Positions 33,901 to 43,549 of a DNA stretch of 57,912 bases are shown in pieces. The stretch's first letter is position 1, and each line of letters opens with the position of its first letter. Position numbers and translations under genes: made by a program. The stretch covers positions 1 to 57,912 of the forward strand of contig NZ_JAFBIY010000009.1 in NCBI RefSeq assembly GCF_021531975.1, read 5' to 3'. Under the pieces are notes generated by a model, which saw nothing but the letters and a program-made list of their open reading frames with translations, did no database searches and was not told where the DNA came from. Origin of the DNA: Faecalicatena contorta. GTDB taxonomy: Bacteria; Bacillota; Clostridia; Lachnospirales; Lachnospiraceae.

Positions 33901-34305
33901 GTGAAAAGGACAGAGTTGAGAGAACATATCTTCAAAATGGTATTTGGCTACGAGTTCAACAGTGATGCTGAGATGCCTCAGCAGATGCAGCTTTATTTTG
34001 AACAGATGGATGATGGAGAGCCGGATCTGAAGGATGTGGAATATATCCGCAACAAGGCGCTGGATGTCATATTGAAGACAGAAGAGATTGATAAACTGAT
34101 CAATGATAATACAAAAGGCTGGAAAACAGCCCGTATGAATAAGGTGGATCTCAGTATTCTGCGTCTTGCGGTATACGAGATGAAGTGGGATGAGGAGATT
34201 CCGGAGAGTGTTGCCATCAACGAGGCAGTGGAGCTTTCGAAAAAGTATAGTGGTGATGAGGGTCCGTCCTTCGTTAATGGTGTACTTGCAAAGCTTGCGG
34301 AATAA
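33901..34305 (+). CDS. nusB: Transcription antitermination factor NusB
   Basis: NusB binds boxA RNA with S10 for rRNA antitermination. The all-helical family pattern is visible: LREHIFKMVFGYEF, then MNKVDLSILRLAVYEM and the SVAINEAVELSKKY segment, ending FVNGVLAKL. It starts with GTG immediately after asp23, so translation is likely coupled. The length is 134 residues. Confidence 0.95.
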   Translation: MKRTELREHIFKMVFGYEFNSDAEMPQQMQLYFEQMDDGEPDLKDVEYIRNKALDVILKTEEIDKLINDNTKGWKTARMNKVDLSILRLAVYEMKWDEEIPESVAINEAVELSKKYSGDEGPSFVNGVLAKLAE

Positions 34306-34323
34306 TATATCGGGGTGGCTTAC

Positions 34324-35535
34324 ATGACACGGAATGTATATACGGTAGGACAGGTAAATGCTTACATCAAGAATATGTTCACTCAGGATTATATGTTGAG
34401 TCGTATCTATGTGAAAGGTGAGGTATCGAACTGTAAGTACCATACTTCAGGGCATATATATTTTTCGTTAAAAGATGAGTCTGGAACGATTGCCTGTGTT
34501 ATGTTTGCGGGGCAGCGCGGCGGGCTCTCTTTTCGTATGAGCGAGGGGCAGCAGGTCATTGTGCTTGGCTCGGTAAATGTGTATGAAAGAAACGGCTCAT
34601 ATCAGCTGTATGCCAGAGAGATACGACTGGATGGAGAAGGTCTGCTTTATGAACGTTTTCAGGCGCTTAAGAAAGAGCTGGAAGAGATGGGGATGTTTGC
34701 GCCGGAATATAAGAAGCCGATTCCTGCATTCGCCTCCCGCATAGGTGTGGTGACGGCGCCGACAGGAGCAGCGATCCGTGATATCATGAATATTTCTTCC
34801 AGACGGAATCCTTATGTACAGATCATTCTCTATCCGGCACAGGTGCAGGGAGAAGGGGCAAAGGAGAGTATCGTAAGAGGTATTTTCATGCTGGAGCAGC
34901 AGGATGTAGATGTGATCATTGTCGGAAGAGGTGGAGGATCCATAGAAGACTTATGGGCTTTCAATGAAGAAGAAGTCGCAAGGGCCATCTTTCACTGTTC
35001 CGTGCCGGTCATTTCAGCGGTAGGGCATGAGACGGATACAACGATTGCAGACTATGTGGCTGATCTTCGTGCACCGACACCGTCTGCAGCCGCAGAGCTT
35101 GCAGTATATGATTATTATCAGCTGGAAAGAACACGAAAGGAATATCAGCTGAAGCTTCTGAGACTGATGCGGCAGAAGACCGAGATCAGTCGTCTTCGTG
35201 TACGTGAATTTCAGACAAAGCTTAAATATCTGCATCCGAGTAATAAGTTAAGAGAGAAGCAGCAGCGCCTGATCGATATAGAAGATCGGATGCGTGCATT
35301 GATGGAAAAGAAGATTTCCGATACCAGACATCGCTTTCTTCTCTATGTTGAGAGGATGAAAGGACAATCTCCGTTAACAAAACTGAGTCAGGGCTATGCC
35401 TATGTACAGGATGAAGAAGGCAGAGCACTCAAAAGTATTGATCAGGTACAGGAAGGAGAAATGCTTTCTGTACATGTAACGGATGGAACGATTCTGACAA
35501 AGATAGAAAAGATCGAGGAGGGACAGCATGGCTAA
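34324..35535 (+). CDS. xseA: Exodeoxyribonuclease VII large subunit
   Basis: XseA is the catalytic subunit of exonuclease VII, which degrades single-stranded DNA. The N-terminal OB fold has VGQVNAYIKNMF and SNCKYHTSGHIYFSLKD. The catalytic domain has RIGVVTAPTGAAIRDI, then IIVGRGGGSIEDLWAFN and VISAVGHETDTTI. A coiled-coil region follows. ATG 34324 has GGGGTGG upstream; GTG 34315 is in frame but overlaps it. The length is 403 residues. Confidence 0.95.
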   Translation: MTRNVYTVGQVNAYIKNMFTQDYMLSRIYVKGEVSNCKYHTSGHIYFSLKDESGTIACVMFAGQRGGLSFRMSEGQQVIVLGSVNVYERNGSYQLYAREIRLDGEGLLYERFQALKKELEEMGMFAPEYKKPIPAFASRIGVVTAPTGAAIRDIMNISSRRNPYVQIILYPAQVQGEGAKESIVRGIFMLEQQDVDVIIVGRGGGSIEDLWAFNEEEVARAIFHCSVPVISAVGHETDTTIADYVADLRAPTPSAAAELAVYDYYQLERTRKEYQLKLLRLMRQKTEISRLRVREFQTKLKYLHPSNKLREKQQRLIDIEDRMRALMEKKISDTRHRFLLYVERMKGQSPLTKLSQGYAYVQDEEGRALKSIDQVQEGEMLSVHVTDGTILTKIEKIEEGQHG

Positions 35536-35743
35536 GGAAGAGAAGACACTGGAAGAAGTGTTTGCTGAACTGGAGAATGTCATTGGTGAGATGGAAAAGC
35601 CGGATGTATCACTGGAGGATTCCTTTCGCCTTTACCATAAAGGGATGGATATGTTAAAGTCCTGTAATGAAAAGATAGATAAGATAGAAAAGAAAATGCT
35701 TATATTAGATGATGAAGGAGTAAGCCATGAGTTTGAATCATGA
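35528..35743 (+). CDS. xseB: Exodeoxyribonuclease VII small subunit
   Basis: XseB is the small helical subunit that coats the coiled coil of XseA. The 71-residue protein has TLEEVFAELENVIGEMEK and LEDSFRLYHKGMDMLKSC, the family core. The start overlaps the xseA stop by eight bases, and its end overlaps ispA by 17 bases. Confidence 0.93.
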   Translation: MAKEEKTLEEVFAELENVIGEMEKPDVSLEDSFRLYHKGMDMLKSCNEKIDKIEKKMLILDDEGVSHEFES

Positions 35744-36629
35744 TTTTCAGGCACAGATGACACAGAAAGTCAGAAAAATCGAGAATATTCTGCAGGAATA
35801 TCTTCCGAAGCAGAAGGGATATCAGAAGATCATCATGGAGGCTATGGGATACAGTCTGCTTGCAGGAGGCAAGAGACTTCGCCCGATGCTTATGCAGGAG
35901 ACATTCCGTCTGTTCGAAGGAAAGTCAGAAGCGCTTAAGCCGTTTATGGCAGCTATCGAGATGATTCATACTTATTCTCTGGTGCACGACGATCTGCCTG
36001 CAATGGATAATGATGATTACCGGAGAGGACGCAAGACGACACATGTCGTTTATGGCGAAGATATGGGGATTCTTGCCGGTGATGCTCTTTTGAACTTTGC
36101 ATTTGAGACTGCATTTCAGGCATTCGTGACAGAGCCGGAAGACAGTCTCCTGATCGGACGGGCTCTTCGGGTCCTGGGTGAAAAAGCCGGCGTATACGGC
36201 ATGATCGGTGGTCAGGTGATCGATGTAAAGGAGACTGGACATGCAGTTTCCAGAGAAGTGCTGGATACGATATACGAGCTTAAGACATCGGCTCTTATAG
36301 AGGCATCGATGATGATCGGAGCGATTCTTGGCGGAGCATCCGAGGAAGATGTAAGAGTTGTTGAGAAGATTGCGAAAAATGTCGGAATCGCTTTCCAGAT
36401 CCAGGATGATATTCTGGATGTGACAAGTACAGAAGAAGTGCTTGGAAAACCGATACATAGCGATGAAAAGAATGAAAAGACAACTTACGTGACATTATTT
36501 GGAGTGGATGGAGCGAAAAAGGTTGTAGAAGAAAGGTCCCGAGAGGCGATTGATATGCTGCATAGACTTCCGGGGAACAATCCATATCTGGAAGAGCTGC
36601 TTGTGCAGTTGATATACAGGGACAGATAG
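35727..36629 (+). CDS. ispA: Farnesyl diphosphate synthase-type polyprenyl synthetase
   Basis: It condenses dimethylallyl/geranyl diphosphate with isopentenyl diphosphate. The first aspartate-rich motif HDDLPAMDNDD and the second QIQDDILD are complete. The GGKRLRPML motif lies near the N terminus. The short-chain (farnesyl) type is inferred from the context with xseB and dxs. The length is 300 residues. Confidence 0.93.
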   Translation: MSLNHDFQAQMTQKVRKIENILQEYLPKQKGYQKIIMEAMGYSLLAGGKRLRPMLMQETFRLFEGKSEALKPFMAAIEMIHTYSLVHDDLPAMDNDDYRRGRKTTHVVYGEDMGILAGDALLNFAFETAFQAFVTEPEDSLLIGRALRVLGEKAGVYGMIGGQVIDVKETGHAVSREVLDTIYELKTSALIEASMMIGAILGGASEEDVRVVEKIAKNVGIAFQIQDDILDVTSTEEVLGKPIHSDEKNEKTTYVTLFGVDGAKKVVEERSREAIDMLHRLPGNNPYLEELLVQLIYRDR

Positions 36630-36643
36630 AGAGGGTGCGCATC

Positions 36644-38506
36644 ATGTTGGAGCGTATACAGAAAGAAAACGATATTAAGAAGTTAAATCCACAGGAATTA
36701 GAAGAGCTTTCTGGAGAAATCCGGGAATTTCTGGTTGAGAAAGTCAGTAAGACCGGAGGACATATTGCGTCAAATCTGGGAGTTGTTGAGCTTACGATGG
36801 CGATGCATCTTGTATTTTCCCTTCCTGAGGATAAGATGATCTGGGATGTGGGACACCAGTCTTATACACATAAACTTCTGACAGGAAGAAAAGAAGGGTT
36901 TGATGATCTTCGTAAATATGGCGGTATGAGCGGTTTCCCGAAGAGAAAAGAAAGTAACTGTGACGCATTTGATACCGGACACAGTTCTACATCCATTTCC
37001 GCAGGCCTTGGCTATGTGGAGGCACGGGATTTAAAGGGCGAGGATTATCATGTGATCTCTGTCATCGGAGACGGTTCTCTGACCGGAGGAATGGCATATG
37101 AGGCGTTAAATAACGCGGCGCATCTGAAGACGAATTTTATTATTGTATTAAATGATAATCATATGTCGATTTCAGAAAATGTAGGTGGTATGTCCAAATA
37201 TCTGGCAAATTTAAGAACGGCGGACATTTACACCGGATTAAAAAAAGGTGTGACAAATACACTGAAAAAGGTTCCGGTTGTGGGCGAACCTATGATTGAA
37301 AAGATACGTAAGACAAAGAGCAGCATTAAGCAGCTGGTTGTGCCGGGCATGTTTTTTGAAGATATGGGAATTACCTATCTGGGACCTGTGCCGGGACATA
37401 ATCTGCCGCTTCTATGTAAAGCTTTCAGAGAAGCACAGAAGGTGGAAGGTGCCGTGCTTCTTCATGTGCTGACAAAGAAGGGAAAAGGCTATGAGCCTGC
37501 AGAAGAGGCTCCGGATAAGTTTCACGGGATCGGGCCTTTTGATATTGCCAGCGGAGAAGTAAAGGCAAAGAAAGAAAAGGACAGCTGTACAGATGTATTT
37601 GGCAAGGTCATGTGTGCCGAGGCTGCAAAGAATCCGGATGTCGTTGCGATTACTGCTGCGATGGCGGACGGTACCGGTCTTGCACAGTTCCGCAGACGTT
37701 TCCCGAAGCGGTTTTTTGATGTGGGAATTGCAGAAGGGCATGCGGTAACATTTGCAGCAGGTCTGGCAGCAGGTGGAATGAAGCCTGTATTTGCCGTATA
37801 TTCTTCTTTCCTGCAAAGAGGGTATGACCAGATCATTCACGATGTAGCACTGCAGAAGCTGCCGGTTGTATTTGCGATTGACAGGGCAGGTCTGGTAGGA
37901 AGCGATGGAGAGACGCATCAGGGAATCTTCGATCTGTCTTATATGAGCAGTATTCCGAATATGGTCGTGATGAGTCCGAAACATAAATGGGAACTGGCAG
38001 ATATGCTCCGGTTCGCGATCGATTATGACGGACCGATAGCGCTGCGTTATCCGCGAGGAAGTGCTTATACGGGATACGAAGAATATCGTTCACCGATAGA
38101 GCTTGGAAAGAGTGAATGTATCTATAAAGAGAAGGATATTGCAATTTTCAGCGTGGGTCATATGTTTGAAGAGGCGGAAAAAGTCTGGAAGAATCTGAAG
38201 GAAGCCGGATATAACTGCAGCCTCGTAAATGCCAGATTTGTGAAGCCACTGGACACAGAAATGATTGAAACGATCAGTGAAAATCATCGTCTCATAGCTG
38301 TGATCGAGGAAAATGTGCAGACCGGCGGGTGTGGCGAGCATGTTCTGGAGTATGTTTCCAGAAGGCGTCTGCCGATGCATGTGCTGCCGCTTGCGCTTCC
38401 GGATGATTATGTGGAACATGGAAGTGTAGATGTATTAAGACATGAGACCGGAATTGACAGCGATACAATGACGGACAGAATTATAGAAACATATAAGGAG
38501 TTGTAG
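36644..38506 (+). CDS. dxs: 1-deoxy-D-xylulose-5-phosphate synthase
   Basis: DXS makes the first intermediate of the MEP isoprenoid pathway from pyruvate and glyceraldehyde 3-phosphate, using thiamine diphosphate. Motifs include WDVGHQSYTHKLLTGR, the ThDP-binding GDGSLTGGMAYEALNNA and the transketolase-like DRAGLVGSDGETHQG. ATG 36644 follows GAGAGGG; GTG 36635 is in frame but overlaps the site. It has 620 residues. It acts directly upstream of the IspA product in the pathway. Confidence 0.96.
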   Translation: MLERIQKENDIKKLNPQELEELSGEIREFLVEKVSKTGGHIASNLGVVELTMAMHLVFSLPEDKMIWDVGHQSYTHKLLTGRKEGFDDLRKYGGMSGFPKRKESNCDAFDTGHSSTSISAGLGYVEARDLKGEDYHVISVIGDGSLTGGMAYEALNNAAHLKTNFIIVLNDNHMSISENVGGMSKYLANLRTADIYTGLKKGVTNTLKKVPVVGEPMIEKIRKTKSSIKQLVVPGMFFEDMGITYLGPVPGHNLPLLCKAFREAQKVEGAVLLHVLTKKGKGYEPAEEAPDKFHGIGPFDIASGEVKAKKEKDSCTDVFGKVMCAEAAKNPDVVAITAAMADGTGLAQFRRRFPKRFFDVGIAEGHAVTFAAGLAAGGMKPVFAVYSSFLQRGYDQIIHDVALQKLPVVFAIDRAGLVGSDGETHQGIFDLSYMSSIPNMVVMSPKHKWELADMLRFAIDYDGPIALRYPRGSAYTGYEEYRSPIELGKSECIYKEKDIAIFSVGHMFEEAEKVWKNLKEAGYNCSLVNARFVKPLDTEMIETISENHRLIAVIEENVQTGGCGEHVLEYVSRRRLPMHVLPLALPDDYVEHGSVDVLRHETGIDSDTMTDRIIETYKEL

Positions 38507-38509
38507 AAG

Positions 38510-39310
38510 ATGAAAGAACGTTTGGATGTGCTGCTTGTGAAGAATGGTCTTGCAGTATCCAGAGAGAAGGCAAAAGCGATCATCATGTCCGGAAATGTCT
38601 ATGTAGAAGGACAGAAAGAAGATAAGCCGGGAACTACTTTTCCGGAAGAGTCGCATATTGAAGTACGGGGACATACGCTTCCATATGTAAGCCGGGGCGG
38701 ACTGAAGCTTGAGAAAGCATTAAAGAATTTTGACGTGACGGTCGAGGGAAAGACATGTACAGATGTAGGCTCCTCTACAGGTGGATTTACAGACTGCATG
38801 CTTCAGAACGGCGCAACGAAGGTATTTGCAATCGATGTCGGACGCGGACAGCTGGACTGGAAGCTCAGACAGGATGAAAGAGTTGTGTGCATGGAGAAGA
38901 CCAATATCCGCTATGTGACACCGGAAGATATCGGTGAGCCGGTAGATTTTTCATCAATAGATGTATCCTTTATCTCTCTTTCAAAGGTACTGATGCCGAT
39001 CCGTGATTATCTGACAGAAGACGGGGAAATCGTAGCACTTATAAAGCCCCAGTTCGAAGCCGGAAGGGAAAAGGTCGGTAAGAAAGGTGTCGTAAGAGAG
39101 AAGAGTACACATATTGAAGTAGTTGAGGCAGTGACAGGGTACGCAGTGGAACATGGATTTGATGTGCTGGCACTGACTTTTTCACCGATCAAAGGACCGG
39201 AAGGCAATATTGAATATCTTGTACATTTGAAAAAATGTGAAGGACACGGCAGCATAAATGAGTCTGTCGTAATACGAGAAACAGTAGAAGAGGCATTTGC
39301 AAATTTATGA
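38510..39310 (+). CDS. TlyA/YqxC family rRNA methyltransferase
   Basis: An N-terminal S4 RNA-binding domain (residues 1-60, KERLDVLLVKNGLAVSREKA) is fused to an FtsJ-like SAM-dependent methyltransferase domain, with DVGSSTGGFTDCML as the SAM motif and VDFSSIDVSFISL further on. Mycobacterial TlyA methylates 16S and 23S rRNA 2'-O positions; Firmicutes members sit between dxs/ispA and nadK-argR-recN as here. Some are also annotated as hemolysins, which is likely a misnomer. The length is 266 residues. Confidence 0.92.
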   Translation: MKERLDVLLVKNGLAVSREKAKAIIMSGNVYVEGQKEDKPGTTFPEESHIEVRGHTLPYVSRGGLKLEKALKNFDVTVEGKTCTDVGSSTGGFTDCMLQNGATKVFAIDVGRGQLDWKLRQDERVVCMEKTNIRYVTPEDIGEPVDFSSIDVSFISLSKVLMPIRDYLTEDGEIVALIKPQFEAGREKVGKKGVVREKSTHIEVVEAVTGYAVEHGFDVLALTFSPIKGPEGNIEYLVHLKKCEGHGSINESVVIRETVEEAFANL

Positions 39311-40143
39311 TCAACATATTTTTTATCGTAACAAATGATGGCAAAGATATCGGACGACAGGTAACCGGACAGGTGATCCGTTTTCTTCAGAATGCCGGAA
39401 AGACCTGTATTCAGTGTGAAAAAGATGAGAATAATAATATTATTCCTTCATCTATACCGGAAGAAATGGACTGTGCGATCGTGATCGGCGGTGACGGAAG
39501 TCTGATAGAAGTGGCAAGAGCGCTGCAGGGAAGAGATATTCCGATTCTGGGAATTAACATGGGAACCCTTGGGTATCTTACAGAAGTAGAGGTCGGCCAT
39601 ATTGAAGAAGCGCTGGAACAGCTGCTGCGAGGTGATTATATCGTTGAAAAACGAATGATGCTGGAAGGTACATTCGGTGATGGAGGAAAAGATATTTCTC
39701 TGAATGATATTGTTGTGGGAAGAAAAGGCGCGCTTCGCGTGATACATTTCCGGATTTATGTAAATGGAGAGCTTCTGAATTCATATGAAGCGGATGGTGT
39801 GATTATTTCAACTCCGACGGGATCAACAGCGTATAATCTGTCCGCAGGAGGCCCGATCGTGGAACCTACAGCATCGATGATCGTGATCACGCCGATCTGT
39901 CCTCATGCATTAAATACAAGCAGTATTGTGCTGTCGGCAGATGATGAGATTGTCATAGAGATCAGAGAAGGCAAGCATGAAGCTATGGAGGAAGTATATG
40001 TTGCGTTTGACGGAGCAGATACGATCACGCTTGTTACCGGAGATACCATCACAATTCGCAGAGCGGAAGCGGCTACAAGGATCGTGAAGCTTAGTAAAGA
40101 CAGCTTTTTGGAAACACTGCGTAGAAAGATGAAAGGAAATTAA
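39307..40143 (+). CDS. nadK: NAD kinase
   Basis: NadK phosphorylates NAD to NADP. The family motifs GGDGSLIEVAR, INMGTLGYLTEVE and STPTGSTAYNLSAGGP are intact. The C-terminal VAFDGADTITL segment follows. The length is 278 residues. The ATG overlaps the TGA of the preceding methyltransferase gene. Confidence 0.95.
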   Translation: MINIFFIVTNDGKDIGRQVTGQVIRFLQNAGKTCIQCEKDENNNIIPSSIPEEMDCAIVIGGDGSLIEVARALQGRDIPILGINMGTLGYLTEVEVGHIEEALEQLLRGDYIVEKRMMLEGTFGDGGKDISLNDIVVGRKGALRVIHFRIYVNGELLNSYEADGVIISTPTGSTAYNLSAGGPIVEPTASMIVITPICPHALNTSSIVLSADDEIVIEIREGKHEAMEEVYVAFDGADTITLVTGDTITIRRAEAATRIVKLSKDSFLETLRRKMKGN

Positions 40144-40147
40144 GGCC

Positions 40148-40597
40148 ATGAAAGTAAACAGACACGCAAAGATAATTGAACTGATCAATAAGTATAATAT
40201 TGAGACCCAGGAAGAACTTGCGGCATATTTGAATCAGGAAGGATTCCGGGTGACACAGGCAACGGTATCCCGTGATATACGTGATCTGAAGCTTATGAAA
40301 GTGCCGTCAGGTGATGGCGGACAGCGGTATGCAGTTCACCAGAACGGCGAAAGTGGAATGGGAGAGAAATACATCCGTGTCTTAAAAGATGGCTTTTTAT
40401 CTATGGACAGAGCTGAAAATATCCTTGTGATCAAGACAGTAGCAGGAATGGCATCTGCCGTGTGTGCTGCTCTTGATGCTATGAAGTGGAGCGAGATCGT
40501 GGGAAGTATTGCCGGCGATGATACGATCATGTGTGCAATCCGCAGTGTAGATGATACGATAAGAGTGATGGACAAGATCAGCAGAATTGTTCTGTAG
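40148..40597 (+). CDS. argR: Arginine repressor ArgR
   Basis: ArgR/AhrC is the arginine-responsive regulator of arginine genes. The N-terminal winged helix has NIETQEELAAYLNQEGF and TQATVSRDIRDL. The C-terminal arginine-binding domain has IAGDDTIMCAIR. The length (149 residues) is standard. Its location before recN is conserved in Firmicutes. A class III aminotransferase gene of ArgD type lies at 56125 in the same window, a possible target. Confidence 0.95.
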   Translation: MKVNRHAKIIELINKYNIETQEELAAYLNQEGFRVTQATVSRDIRDLKLMKVPSGDGGQRYAVHQNGESGMGEKYIRVLKDGFLSMDRAENILVIKTVAGMASAVCAALDAMKWSEIVGSIAGDDTIMCAIRSVDDTIRVMDKISRIVL

Positions 40598-40606
40598 GAG
40601 GAATCA

Positions 40607-42280
40607 ATGTTACAGAGTTTACATGTAAAGAATCTGGCATTAATTGATGAGATAGAAGTAGAGTTCGGAGACGGACTGAATATACTGACCGGAGAAACGG
40701 GAGCCGGTAAATCCATCATTCTTGGCTCCGTGAATCTTGCCCTTGGCGGAAGATATTCCAGGTCATTGATTCGTGAAGGCGCAGACTATGGATTTGTAGA
40801 GCTCTGCTTTACGGTGGAGAATCCGGCGCAGACAGCGGCACTTGCCAAAATGGACATTTTCCCGGAAGAAGGAATGATCGTTCTTAGCCGCAGACTTATG
40901 GAAGGCAGAAGCGTAAGCCGTATTAATGGTGAGACGGTTACGATGGCTGTGCTAAAAGAGGTGGCGTCCATTCTCATTGATATTCATGGACAGCATGAGC
41001 ACCAGTCGCTTTTGTACAAGAAGAATCACCTTGGAATTGTGGATGCATTTGCAAGAGAAAATGTGGCCAGGATCAAGCAGAAGCTTTCGCAGGCATACCG
41101 TTCTTATCGGGATATGAGAGCACGTCTGGAGGAAGCAGGCATGGATGAGTCCCAGCGTGCAAAGGAAATCTCTTTCTTACAGTTTGAGATTGAAGAAATT
41201 GAAAATGCGCATCTTAAAGAAGGGGAAGATGAGGAGCTGGAACGACTTTTTATCCGTATGGAGAATGGCAGGAAGATTGCGGAAAGTACCGCGGCTGCCT
41301 ATGCGTATACGAGTGAAGGCGATGATAATGCAAGTGCCAGTTTGAGTCGTGCGATCCGTGCTATGTCAGAAATTGTGGATTACGATGAGCGGGCAAGAGA
41401 AATCTATGACCAGCTGACAGAGGTAGATGCACTATTAAATGATCTGAACAGAGAACTTTCGGATTACAGCAGTTCCTGTGAGTTCTCGGAAGAGGAATTC
41501 TACGAGACAGAAGGAAGATTAAACGAGATCAATCGTCTGAAAACAAAATATGGCAACAGTATTCCGAAGATTCTTGCATATGCGAATGAAAGACAGGAGA
41601 AGCTTGCGAAGCTGGAAGACTATGAGAACTATATTTCCGGTCTTCAGGAAGATTGTGACAAAGCCGAGAAAGAAATGTTATCTTTCGCAGGCAGACTTTC
41701 TGAAATACGAAAATCCCAGGCCAAGGTGCTGGAAAAGGCGATTACAGAGGGACTTGCGGATCTGAATTTTGTCGATGTGAGATTTGAGATCGCATTTGAA
41801 CAGTCTGCAAATTGTACAGCAGAAGGTATAGATGATGTGGAATTTAGGATATCTCTTAACCCCGGACAGCCGGTGCGGCCGCTCGCAGATGTGGCATCCG
41901 GCGGTGAATTGTCAAGGATCATGCTTGCGATCAAAACAGTTATGGCAGAAAGAGATGACATTGAAACCCTTATTTTCGATGAGATCGACGTGGGAATCAG
42001 TGGAAGAACTGCCCAGAAAGTATCTGAGAAAATGGCAGTCATAGGAAAGAAACATCAGGTTATCTGCATTACCCACCTTGCGCAGATCGCGGCGATGGCA
42101 GATACACATTACCTGATCGAAAAGACAGTTGATCATGCAGATACGACAACAGGAATCCGCAGACTGGATGAAGAGGAATCGGTAAGAGAACTTGCGAGAA
42201 TTCTTGGCGGTGCCAGAATTACAGACACGGTTTTAGAAAGCGCAAGAGAAATGAAAGAACTGGCAAAAGAGAAGAAATAA
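40607..42280 (+). CDS. recN: DNA repair protein RecN
   Basis: RecN is an SMC-like ATPase for double-strand break repair. Walker A GETGAGKSIIL lies near the N terminus. A long coiled-coil-rich centre (about 160-370) follows, then the signature LADVASGGELSRIMLAIK and Walker B TLIFDEIDVGISGRTA. The length is 557 residues. A terminator follows the gene, separating it from spoIVB. Confidence 0.96.
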   Translation: MLQSLHVKNLALIDEIEVEFGDGLNILTGETGAGKSIILGSVNLALGGRYSRSLIREGADYGFVELCFTVENPAQTAALAKMDIFPEEGMIVLSRRLMEGRSVSRINGETVTMAVLKEVASILIDIHGQHEHQSLLYKKNHLGIVDAFARENVARIKQKLSQAYRSYRDMRARLEEAGMDESQRAKEISFLQFEIEEIENAHLKEGEDEELERLFIRMENGRKIAESTAAAYAYTSEGDDNASASLSRAIRAMSEIVDYDERAREIYDQLTEVDALLNDLNRELSDYSSSCEFSEEEFYETEGRLNEINRLKTKYGNSIPKILAYANERQEKLAKLEDYENYISGLQEDCDKAEKEMLSFAGRLSEIRKSQAKVLEKAITEGLADLNFVDVRFEIAFEQSANCTAEGIDDVEFRISLNPGQPVRPLADVASGGELSRIMLAIKTVMAERDDIETLIFDEIDVGISGRTAQKVSEKMAVIGKKHQVICITHLAQIAAMADTHYLIEKTVDHADTTTGIRRLDEEESVRELARILGGARITDTVLESAREMKELAKEKK

Positions 42281-42313
42281 ATCCGATTGAAATAAGCAAA
42301 AATGCTACATACT

Positions 42314-42348
42314 AAGATAGATATCAAAGAAAGATATCTATCTTTTTT
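42314..42348 (+). terminator. Terminator after recN
   Basis: AAGATAGATATC (42314-42325) pairs with GATATCTATCTT (42333-42344), followed by a T-run. spoIVB therefore probably has its own promoter, or depends on readthrough. Confidence 0.88.
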
Positions 42349-42367
42349 ATTTGAGAGGAGTAGCGGG

Positions 42368-43432
42368 ATGAGGAAATACTGGTATCGGAGAATTTTGATT
42401 ATGCTGGTCGTTTTTGCAGCTTTTGTAGGTGGAAGCTACTGCCTGATCGACAGCAGAGCAGAACATATGAGGCAGGAAGTAAACGCAGATATGGCAGAGA
42501 AAACGATGGTTATTCCAGGAGGAATGCCGGTGGGAATATATCTGGAAACAGACGGCGTTATGGTGCTTGGCACAGAAGGGATTACCGGTGCAGATGGAAT
42601 GAAGCATAATCCGGCAGCACATCTTGTAAAGTCCGGGGATTATATTGCTGGTATCAACGGTCAGGAGATCACATCAAAGGCTGAACTTGTAGAAGCAGTA
42701 GCTGCACTTCAGGATACAGAAGTGATATTAGAGATAAAACGCGATGAAGAAAACAGAGAGATAAAGTTTCAGGCGGTCGATTGTGGAAAAGGTGAATACA
42801 AACTTGGCATATGGGTGCGGGACAATGCACAGGGACTTGGAACTGTAACATATTTAAGTGCTGACAGCAGTTTTGGCGCACTTGGTCACGGTATCCATGA
42901 TGTTGATACAAATGAATTGCTGGACATTTCTTCAGGGACATTGTATATTACGAGTATTAAGGATATACAAAAAGGGGAAAATGGGATACCCGGCGGTATG
43001 GAAGGCATTATCGTTTATAATAATTATAATGTGCTGGGAACCATTGAAAAGAATACCGATGCCGGTATTTTCGGAAAGATAGAAAGAATAGATGCTCTTT
43101 TTTCCGAACAGGAACCGATGGAAACAGCTGCAAAAGAAGAGGTGCAGGAAGGGCCGGCCACGATTCGCTGCGCAGTTGAAGGAGAAGTGAAGGAATACGA
43201 CATTCAGATCACAGGAGTTGATACAAGCCCAAGGGAAATCAACAAAGCGCTTACACTGGAAGTAACAGATGAAGAACTGTTAAAGGCGGCAGGAGGAATC
43301 GTGCAGGGAATGAGCGGCAGTCCCATCATTCAGAACGGTAAGCTTGTGGGTGCTGTGACACATGTTTTTGTAAATAATCCGACAAAAGGCTATGGCATAT
43401 TTGTTGAAACAATGTTAAATAACTCAAAATAA
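42368..43432 (+). CDS. spoIVB: SpoIVB peptidase (sporulation signalling protease)
   Basis: SpoIVB is a forespore-secreted serine peptidase (family S55) that triggers sigma-K activation. An N-terminal membrane segment (about residues 9-27) is followed by a PDZ domain (about 60-130). The catalytic domain has the GHGIHDVDTN motif with the active-site His, and QGMSGSPIIQNGKLVG with the Ser. ATG 42368 follows GAGAGGAG. The 354-residue length is slightly short, mostly in the linker. It precedes spo0A as in other Firmicutes. Confidence 0.94.
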   Translation: MRKYWYRRILIMLVVFAAFVGGSYCLIDSRAEHMRQEVNADMAEKTMVIPGGMPVGIYLETDGVMVLGTEGITGADGMKHNPAAHLVKSGDYIAGINGQEITSKAELVEAVAALQDTEVILEIKRDEENREIKFQAVDCGKGEYKLGIWVRDNAQGLGTVTYLSADSSFGALGHGIHDVDTNELLDISSGTLYITSIKDIQKGENGIPGGMEGIIVYNNYNVLGTIEKNTDAGIFGKIERIDALFSEQEPMETAAKEEVQEGPATIRCAVEGEVKEYDIQITGVDTSPREINKALTLEVTDEELLKAAGGIVQGMSGSPIIQNGKLVGAVTHVFVNNPTKGYGIFVETMLNNSK

Positions 43433-43549
43433 TATAAAAAGTGTCGCCAGATGGCTAACTCTCTCGACAGCAAATTCTTGCTTTGAATATGTGCGAAATA
43501 TATAATGTTTTTGATGATTTTGTTATATTGAAAGGAGGATTTATAGAAA

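Noticed and set aside
43441-43490. Spo0A-box-like sequences upstream of spo0A (TCTCGACA at 43462-43469, TGTCGCC at 43442-43448)
   Set aside because: Only one of them is close to the TGTCGAA consensus, and no well-spaced sigma-H promoter could be read next to it, so autoregulation is not supported here.
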